A stretch of DNA of 6,195 bases from JBGSKY01 sp041740995 (GTDB lineage: Bacteria > Planctomycetota > Planctomycetia > Pirellulales > Pirellulaceae). The notes beneath the pieces are model-generated. The model ran no database searches, was not told the DNA's origin, and worked only from the letters and a program-made list of their open reading frames with translations. The DNA is taken from NCBI GenBank assembly GCA_041740995.1, contig JBGSKY010000010.1:1-6195 (forward strand), in the 5' to 3' direction. Position numbers and translations under genes: made by a program. Below are positions 1 to 5,009 of this stretch, piece after piece. Each line of letters starts with the position of its first letter. Within the stretch, counting starts at the first letter, position 1.

Positions 1-1
1 T

Positions 2-943
2 GACATTGTAGAAGATTTGCTTAAACTTGGTTGTGATCCCAATTTAAGTCGACCAGCTTTATCTACACTCAAATGTAATGATAAAGCGCAAGGATTAAAG
101 CTGCTGCAACTGCTTGTTAAATATGGTTTAAACGTCAACAACCTGTTCGAGAGTTTTGGCAATAAGGATCAACTGTTCACCGTGCTCGATCGGGCAGTCG
201 ATCCCGATCATATCGCTTACCTTAAGAGCCAAGGAGCCAAACATGCTAGTGAGCTGGTGGGAGAAGAGCGGGCGCTGCACAAGGGGATGACAGCCAATCC
301 AAAACAAGTCGAATCTGCACCGAAATCGGAGTCTGTAGCATCCAGCGATCTGGCGCAGGTGTGGGAGTGGTTCGCTAAAAACATCGGACCGGTCGAAGCC
401 AAATCGCACGCCGAAATCGTTCCCAATGGTCCACAAATTACCATCCATGCGATTAAGCCGGCTGGCAAACGCAAACACTTGACGCTCTTCACCGTCGGCA
501 TGTCCAATGCGTCGATGACTTTGCCAGCAGGCGAGACAGATTACGCCTTCGGTGAGATCTATGTCGAGTTGCCCGGCGATTGGGATTGGGAGAACATGAC
601 CGACCCGAAGCTCAACTGGCCGATGCTCTGGATGGGAAAGATGGCCCAGCACGTCCATAACGAACAAACATGGCTCGGCGGTCAAGTCACGTTGATTGCG
701 AACGACGAACCACCCCAGCCGTTAGCTCCCAACACAAAATTCACAACGATCATGTTGGTAGCCGATAAAAAGTTTCAACGGACCGACGGACAGCCGGTTT
801 ATTTCTATCGCATGATGCCGCTCTACACCGAAGAGCGCGAGCTGGAGATCAAACAGGACCTGCCAACACTTTTCCGAGCGTTAGACAAAGGCAAAGTCCC
901 ATTCATCATCGACATCCACCGCAAAAACGTTGGCCTGCGCTAG
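2..943 (+). CDS. Ankyrin-repeat / SUFU-domain protein, 5'-truncated by the window
   Basis: The frame is open to the window edge (D-I-V-E-D-L-L-K-L-G-C-D-P-N), and the first visible residues are the second half of an ankyrin repeat. The gene therefore starts upstream, and the TTG at 17 is not its start; 313 residues are visible. Two to three degenerate ankyrin units cover about residues 1-85 (LLKLGCDPN, LLVKYGLNVN, AYLKSQGAK). A charged Ser/Glu-rich linker follows to about 113. A SUFU domain covers about 115-313, recognisable by TVGMSNASM, YVELPGDWDWE, the WPMLWMGKMA helix, TWLGG, FYRMMPLY and the closing IDIHRKNV. In bacteria, SUFU-domain and ankyrin proteins are known as immunity proteins of polymorphic toxin systems, probably cytoplasmic and acting by protein binding rather than catalysis. 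That role is inferred here, since any toxin gene would lie outside the window. The domain call is strong; the biological role is moderate. Confidence 0.88.
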   Translation, partial: DIVEDLLKLGCDPNLSRPALSTLKCNDKAQGLKLLQLLVKYGLNVNNLFESFGNKDQLFTVLDRAVDPDHIAYLKSQGAKHASELVGEERALHKGMTANPKQVESAPKSESVASSDLAQVWEWFAKNIGPVEAKSHAEIVPNGPQITIHAIKPAGKRKHLTLFTVGMSNASMTLPAGETDYAFGEIYVELPGDWDWENMTDPKLNWPMLWMGKMAQHVHNEQTWLGGQVTLIANDEPPQPLAPNTKFTTIMLVADKKFQRTDGQPVYFYRMMPLYTEERELEIKQDLPTLFRALDKGKVPFIIDIHRKNVGLR

Positions 944-1113
944 GAGAATACGGCTGAGCGTTGGCAGTCCAGGTATTGATGGTCGCCAGAATCCAAGCAA
1001 GCTTCTACACCAACCAGTGGTGGCAGTTGACCAATACCGCCCACTGGGTCGAATTCACAGCCTTTGAAGTGGCAAGCCAAGTTCACTTGATCAATCCAGG
1101 CGAACTGTTCGAC
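940..1113 (-). pseudogene. Reverse-strand open stretch, possible gene remnant
   Basis: On the minus strand, 57 codons are open from just after a TAA (1114-1116) down to a TAG (940-942). That TAG overlaps the stop codon of the SUFU gene (941-943). The codons are rich in G-first triplets (GAA, GGC, GGT, GTG, GAC, GAT, GCT), as in real genes. The product contains EQFAWIDQVNL, EFDPVGGIGQLPPLVGVEA and LDCQRS. There is no ATG, and the same frame upstream of 1116 is full of stops, so no intact gene is present. I do not recognise the family. It may be the C-terminal end of a decayed convergent gene or a chance open frame. The overlapping plus-strand frame (961-1230, TTG start) reads less convincingly. 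Confidence 0.25.
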
Positions 1114-1409
1114 TTATGCTTCTTGAAGATGGTGGTAAGAAAATTTCGTTCAGTCAGCGCATTAAAGAAAGTATGTTTGCGATTCTTTGTGTCAAAAAAG
1201 CGGCACATGGTATTGAACGGTGTTACTTGACTGGTCCGAGGTCGAGAGCGAGAATTTTTATAGTGAATGTGTCCTTCGGGTTTGGGGTTGGAATTTTGTG
1301 ACTCGCTGTGTTTGTGCACAGAGATGATCACGGGTCAGAGTCGCCAGATTTTATTCAAATGACTCCCACCCCAAACCCAGAACTTACATGGATTCTTTAC
1401 CCGACGGAA
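944..1409. other. Intergenic region without an intact gene
   Basis: This 466-bp gap separates the SUFU gene from the alpha/beta hydrolase. Apart from the reverse open stretch at its left end and the inverted repeat at 1278-1378, I see no intact gene, no RNA gene and no terminator with a T-tract. A TATAGT at about 1259-1264 resembles a -10 box, but no -35 sits at the right distance, so I do not call a promoter. Short open frames on both strands between 1080 and 1330 have biased, repetitive composition and no family resemblance. Confidence 0.55.
1278..1378. repeat. Large inverted repeat (15-bp arms, 71-bp loop)
   Basis: The left arm GGGTTTGGGGTTGGA (1278-1292) pairs with the right arm TCCCACCCCAAACCC (1364-1378) at 14 of 15 positions, including an uninterrupted 11 bp. 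Two smaller dyads nest inside: GACTC (1300-1304) with GAGTC (1338-1342), and CTGTG (1306-1310) with CACAG (1317-1321). As RNA this would be a long stem carrying a subsidiary hairpin. It ends 31 bp before the preferred start of the hydrolase, so it would fall in that gene's 5' leader. It also covers the alternative upstream starts (GTG 1308, ATG 1359). It could be a cis-regulatory RNA, a MITE-like element or a DNA-binding site. No T-tract follows, so a simple intrinsic terminator is unlikely. Confidence 0.6.
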
Positions 1410-2006
1410 ATGTTGATGGACGAAACAACGCTTCACATCGTTCACGGTTTTGCCGTCGCGTCACCAGTATTCCGGCCGTTGATTCGCCGTTTGCACGCCG
1501 CTTCGTTTGAAGCTTCGCTTTTTCGCTACCCAAGTGTCGGCCTACCACTTTCCGACATCGTTGCTCGACTCTGCGCGAACCTCCGAAAAAATCGCCCCGA
1601 TGCACTTATTGCACACAGCCTTGGCTGTATTGCCACCTGGCTCGCCGTCCACGAAACACAATGGCATGGACCGATCGTATTGCTCGCACCACCGTTCACG
1701 ACGATCCCGTCGACTCGGCTCATTCCGCGTTTCCTTCGCTGGCCATTCGCTCCGTTGCTCGATCATTGCGATCTCACCTCTAATCCGCATTTCCGATTGC
1801 CAGACCTTGTTAATTGCCACGTCCGAACCATCGCTGGACGGTTCGACTTTTCCGTTCCCATGTCGTGCACGCATCACGCCGACGTTGACGATTCGCAACG
1901 GGCGTTACATACTCACAACTCGATGCTTTTCGCGACGTCCATCGCAACGCTCTGCTCCGACTGGGTTGCTCGTCATCAAACGGCGGATGAACAGATAGAG
2001 GATTAG
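1410..2006 (+). CDS. Small alpha/beta hydrolase (lipase/esterase-like)
   Basis: The 198-residue product has the alpha/beta-hydrolase landmarks in order: strand plus oxyanion-hole HG motif (HIVHGF, residues 9-14), nucleophile elbow AHSLG with Ser70, acid loop AGRFDFSVP with Asp146, and His169 in HTHNSMLF. Spacing fits a compact member with a small lid (about 95-135, Pro/Arg-rich). There is no signal peptide or membrane helix, so it is probably cytoplasmic. Substrate cannot be told from sequence; an esterase, lipase or thioesterase-type reaction is inferred from the fold. The frame is open back to a GTG at 1308 and an ATG at 1359, but those starts lie in or beside the inverted repeat and would add about 17-34 residues outside the fold. 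ATG 1410 (or ATG 1416) places the first strand directly after the start. No clear ribosome binding site decides between them. The elbow has Ala instead of the commoner first Gly of GxSxG, which is tolerated in this superfamily. Confidence 0.82.
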   Translation: MLMDETTLHIVHGFAVASPVFRPLIRRLHAASFEASLFRYPSVGLPLSDIVARLCANLRKNRPDALIAHSLGCIATWLAVHETQWHGPIVLLAPPFTTIPSTRLIPRFLRWPFAPLLDHCDLTSNPHFRLPDLVNCHVRTIAGRFDFSVPMSCTHHADVDDSQRALHTHNSMLFATSIATLCSDWVARHQTADEQIED

Positions 2007-2288
2007 ATATTGAGTCGCTATGAAGAGAAGTAGGATCGTGCGGTTGAGTTTTCCGAAAACTCGGCGGATAGCTCGCCGGGGAGCAGCCAACATCTGATCC
2101 CGTTTTCATGAGGCCAGAGCCACCTCAAAACCTTGTTTACTGCATCATCCTCATGCCAACTTGAAAAGCATGAATCAGAGTTGCAGCAACAGTCCTCGGG
2201 AACCCTCTTGCCTAAGCTACCTAAATTACCATGCAAGAATCGTAAATCTTCGGGTTCAGGGATATCATCAAACCTCAAGTTCTGTGAC
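2007..2288. other. Intergenic region, no supported gene
   Basis: Between the hydrolase stop and the transposase remnant I see no convincing gene. A 98-codon minus-strand frame with an ATG start (2018-2314) exists. Its product has runs of Cys and Ser and no family resemblance, and it overlaps the transposase remnant, so I do not annotate it. The only structured element is the palindrome pair at 2046-2078. Confidence 0.5.
2046..2078. repeat. Two abutting palindromes downstream of the hydrolase
   Basis: GAGTTTT-CCG-AAAACTC (2046-2062) is a perfect 7-bp stem with a 3-nt loop. It is followed, with its last base shared, by CGGCG (2062-2066) pairing with CGCCG (2074-2078) across a 7-nt loop. The pair sits 39 bp after the hydrolase stop. 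No T-run follows on either strand, so it is a weak candidate for a terminator and could equally be an mRNA 3'-end stabiliser or part of a dispersed repeat. Confidence 0.4.
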
Positions 2289-2408
2289 ATAAATCGCTGT
2301 CGGCGGCATAGCAAAGACTATGAAACGAATCCAGAATCAAGCTTGGCGATGATTCAATTTACTATGATTGAACTTATGCTGCGCAGACTTGAAAATGCAA
2401 AACGCTAA
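2289..2408 (+). pseudogene. IS5-type transposase, C-terminal remnant
   Basis: The last 39 codons of a plus-strand frame read INRCRRHSKDYE, then ESSLAMIQFTMIELMLRRL and a short tail to TAA. This matches my memory of the C-terminus of IS5-family DDE transposases (pattern C-R-R-L-S-K-D-Y-E, S-E-A-M-I, L-M-L-R-R-L), including the final Glu of the DDE triad region being just upstream or lost. Sequence before about 2275 in this frame (Ser/Lys/Gln-rich) does not continue the transposase, and no second DDE segment is visible, so the element is decayed and 5'-deleted. The family was assigned by motif memory, not by a search. Confidence 0.6.
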
Positions 2409-2424
2409 TTTCGGGACACGCTCT
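2408..2424 (+). mobile_element. Probable right terminal inverted repeat of the IS remnant
   Basis: Directly after the transposase stop lies ATTTCGGGACACGCTCT. Read outward-in on the minus strand this is AGAGCGTGTCCCGAAAT, the type of end found just past the stop codon in many IS5-group elements. TAA follows immediately and could be a residual target site. No matching left end is seen in the window, which agrees with a truncated element. Confidence 0.4.
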
Positions 2425-2527
2425 AAGATGCGAAGTTAAGCCTATTCACGATGGAGGCAGAAAATCGCTGTGTCAGAATTTACGTGCAGTATTTCTTAAA
2501 ACCGACTTCTCTGCTGGCGGGTTGGAA

Positions 2528-2555
2528 TTGCAACATTATGGTAAGTCCATAGAAT
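2528..2555 (+). promoter_or_regulatory. Candidate sigma70-type promoter for the PpiD-like gene and argJ
   Basis: TTGCAA (2528-2533) and TAGAAT (2550-2555) are separated by 16 bp and match the -35 and -10 consensus at 4 of 6 and 5 of 6 positions. A start near 2562 would give a leader of about 65 nt before ATG 2627. A dyad TATGG-TAAGT-CCATA (2537-2551) lies in the spacer and overlaps the -10 box, so it could be an operator. The call is by consensus only. Confidence 0.35.
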
Positions 2556-2626
2556 CATGCGGTTTACGACGGATCTTTGTCGGTTGAGGTCCACGTTCTT
2601 TCATATTTGCTCGCTAGGTTTACAGG

Positions 2627-4993
2627 ATGTCCAGCCCTTTCAACTTGTTTCGCAAAAACCAACGCATTTGGATGGCGGCCATGGTTGTCCTAGCCGTTGT
2701 TGCCTTCGTTATTTTGCCAAGTGCATCGATAACCGACCAATTGGCCAGAACAGATGGCAGCATTGCTGTGCGTTGGAAAGACGGCACAATGAGCCGCGAT
2801 CAAGTTCGTTCGCTGACGGCAAATTACCAGCGTTCGTACCAATTCCTCGAGCGTTTGGCTCGTGAAGTCGTACAGCTCGGCGGTCGTCCGCGCGTTCCGA
2901 ATTTCGCTAGCGAGGGCGAGCAAATGTTCTTGGGCTTGCAGCAACCGACAAGTCCAGACGTGGTTGTGCAGACGAATTTGCTGGCCGAAGAAGCACGCCG
3001 CCGGGGCGTGAACGTCGACGACCGAACCGTTGATCTCTATCTGCAACAGTTGACCGACGGCAAGATCACGCAGAAGCGATACCAAGAGTTGCTGCGTGAA
3101 ACAGCCGGAACCGATCTGACGCAACATGCCATTAATTCGTTCTTGAAAGACGAGATCTGCAAGCAACTGTTGTTGCAAATGCAGTCCGCCGCCGTCAGCT
3201 TTACAAACAGCCCTCTAATTACGCCGGCTGCAAATTGGGAAAATTTTCAAAAGTTCGAGCAACGAACCAAAATCGAAGCCTTTCCAGTATTTACCGATAC
3301 GTTTATCGAAAAAGTTACGCAGACTCCAACCGATCGCGAAATGCGAGAAGTCTACGATGCCGGAATGGATTTTTTGCCTAATCCGGACTCGCCAGAATTC
3401 GGTTTTGTGAAGCCTTATTCGGCGGATATTGAATATCTGCGGGCCGATATGCAGCGTTTTATCGACGCTGCCAAGCAGACAATTACGGCCGATGCGGTTC
3501 AAGCCGAATATGATCGCCGAGTTGCTGCTGGCGAATTTAAAGTTGCTGACAAAACTGGCGAACTGCAACCAACCGAGCCAGCCGACACCGAACCAGCAAA
3601 AGCAGAAGAAACCAAATTGGATCCGGCAACCACCGAATCTGCCCCCGAAGTAAGTTCCCAGCCAATCGCCGAGTCCGAAGCGACGTCACCACAAGCATCA
3701 TCATCTGATAACGTCCCAAATGTGGACGCGGAGATGAAGCCGCTGATTGAAACGGAAGTTCCGACTGAGCAGCCCGCGCCAGCCGATGGCAGCCAATTGT
3801 CCGCCACTCGTTCGGGTAATCGTCTCGTAGCTTTTCAAGAAGACAGAGCCGTAAAAACTGAAACCGAATCGGCGACACCCGAAGTTGCAACAACAGCGGA
3901 AATCTCAATCGATCCAGCTACAACCACCGAAGCTGCGACCACCGAAGCTACGACTGAGAGTGCTACTGAAGTGGCAGACCCGCAGACTCCGCCACCGGCG
4001 ACCAGCGAAACTCCTGCCGCACCGGCCGCAGAAGTTCCGATGCGGACCCAAACGATCGATGAAGTACGTGAACAATTACTGGAGCAAATGGCCGCCGAAC
4101 CAGCCAGAGCCGCGATGCAAATCGCTTTGGAGAACGCTACAAAATCGATGCAGAAGTATCAGCAAGCGATCCAATATTACAACGATGCAATTCGAACGGG
4201 CTTTGATAAACCAAACAAGCCAGAGAAACTTAACTTGGCCAAGCTGGCTGATGAAAATGGATTGGAATACGGCATTACGGGTTTTGTAGATGCCAATAGC
4301 GTTCAAGACACAGATATCGGTCGAAGTATCATATTCAATCGCCAAACGTTCCAAACGATCAGCTATGCCGAATCGATTCTCGATCCATCGGTACCGCTGT
4401 TCACACCTTTCGATACAACTTTCTTGGGTGGGAATTCTCAGATTTCAATTTTTCTATCTTGGAAAATCGAATCGAAAGAGCAGTCCGTGCCAACCTTCGA
4501 GCAAGCTCGTGAACAAGTCCTCGCCGCGTGGAAGAAGATCAAAGCCCGCGAACTTGCGATGGCTCGCGCCGAAGAGATTGCTACAGCCCTCAACGATGCT
4601 GGCGAATGGACCGAAGTTCTTGGAGAAACTGACCAAGCTTTGTTGCTCAATCCGCCATCGTTTACTTGGTTGCAACCTCCACGTGCATCGCAAGTCATGA
4701 CTTCCATCATTGACCAAATCGGACCAGTTACCAACGATTTCATGGCGGCCGTTACAAAAACCGAAATCGGAAAAGCAACTCAAGCAGCCAGTGTTAACAA
4801 AGATCGATTCTTTGCAATCAAAGTCATCGAGCGGACACCTGATGAAGCAGAGCTCTTACAAAAATTTGCTTCCAATCCTCTTAATCAGTCGTCGCAGGCG
4901 CTAGCTGGAGCTCAGATGGGAATGATGCGAGCCTCGTGGTTCGAAAATTTCCGTGACGAGATGAAGCTCGATATGTCGGGATTGATGCAATAG
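2627..4993 (+). CDS. Membrane-anchored PpiD/SurA-N-like chaperone, no visible parvulin domain
   Basis: The product has 788 residues. A basic N-terminus (R9, K10, R13) and one hydrophobic helix (about 14-30) predict a single membrane anchor with the rest outside the cytoplasm, as in PpiD. Residues about 35-185 resemble the SurA N-terminal chaperone fold (helical, with NLLAEEARRRGVNV). About 215-305 resembles the following PpiD segment (TPTDREMREVYD, ADIEYLRADM). Residues 306-471 are a Thr/Glu/Ala/Pro-rich, acidic, presumably disordered linker. Residues 472-788 resemble the PpiD C-terminus (LAKLADENGLEYGITGF; VPTFEQAREQVLAAWKKIKARELA). I find no parvulin signature (GGDLG or FGYHI type), so isomerase activity is doubtful and a holdase or folding role for exported proteins is inferred. 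ATG 2627 is well supported, as an in-frame TAG lies at 2615-2617. There is no strong Shine-Dalgarno. argJ follows after 16 bp. Confidence 0.8.
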   Translation: MSSPFNLFRKNQRIWMAAMVVLAVVAFVILPSASITDQLARTDGSIAVRWKDGTMSRDQVRSLTANYQRSYQFLERLAREVVQLGGRPRVPNFASEGEQMFLGLQQPTSPDVVVQTNLLAEEARRRGVNVDDRTVDLYLQQLTDGKITQKRYQELLRETAGTDLTQHAINSFLKDEICKQLLLQMQSAAVSFTNSPLITPAANWENFQKFEQRTKIEAFPVFTDTFIEKVTQTPTDREMREVYDAGMDFLPNPDSPEFGFVKPYSADIEYLRADMQRFIDAAKQTITADAVQAEYDRRVAAGEFKVADKTGELQPTEPADTEPAKAEETKLDPATTESAPEVSSQPIAESEATSPQASSSDNVPNVDAEMKPLIETEVPTEQPAPADGSQLSATRSGNRLVAFQEDRAVKTETESATPEVATTAEISIDPATTTEAATTEATTESATEVADPQTPPPATSETPAAPAAEVPMRTQTIDEVREQLLEQMAAEPARAAMQIALENATKSMQKYQQAIQYYNDAIRTGFDKPNKPEKLNLAKLADENGLEYGITGFVDANSVQDTDIGRSIIFNRQTFQTISYAESILDPSVPLFTPFDTTFLGGNSQISIFLSWKIESKEQSVPTFEQAREQVLAAWKKIKARELAMARAEEIATALNDAGEWTEVLGETDQALLLNPPSFTWLQPPRASQVMTSIIDQIGPVTNDFMAAVTKTEIGKATQAASVNKDRFFAIKVIERTPDEAELLQKFASNPLNQSSQALAGAQMGMMRASWFENFRDEMKLDMSGLMQ
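3917..3970 (+). repeat. Degenerate 15-nt tandem repeat in the coding linker
   Basis: Units GCT-ACA-ACC-ACC-GAA and GCT-GCG-ACC-ACC-GAA are followed by decayed copies. Together they encode the A-T-T-T-E-A-A-T-T-E-A-T-T-E-S stretch from residue 431. The repeat probably expanded by slippage within the disordered linker. Confidence 0.55.
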
Positions 4994-5009
4994 AACAGAC
5001 ATCTCGCGA

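Noticed and set aside
128..685. 185-codon minus-strand frame inside the SUFU gene
   Set aside because: It is antisense to a clear SUFU domain, and its Cys/His/Arg-rich product is typical of a shadow frame.
961..1230. 89-codon plus-strand frame starting with TTG
   Set aside because: It has no ATG and no ribosome binding site. Its second half is biased and unconvincing, and the minus strand looks more coding-like in the same place.
1308..1409. N-terminal extension of the hydrolase (GTG 1308 or ATG 1359)
   Set aside because: The extra residues lie outside the fold and come from the inverted-repeat DNA. ATG 1410 or 1416 fits the first strand better.
2046..2062. Intrinsic terminator for the hydrolase gene
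   Set aside because: The stem is perfect but no T-tract follows on either strand. It is kept only as a palindrome.
2018..2314. 98-codon minus-strand open frame with ATG start
   Set aside because: The product has Cys and Ser runs and no family resemblance, and the frame overlaps the transposase remnant on the other strand.
3499..3908. Minus-strand frames opposite the linker of the PpiD-like gene
   Set aside because: They are low-complexity shadows (Ser/Ala/Gly or Leu/Arg) of the repetitive coding strand.
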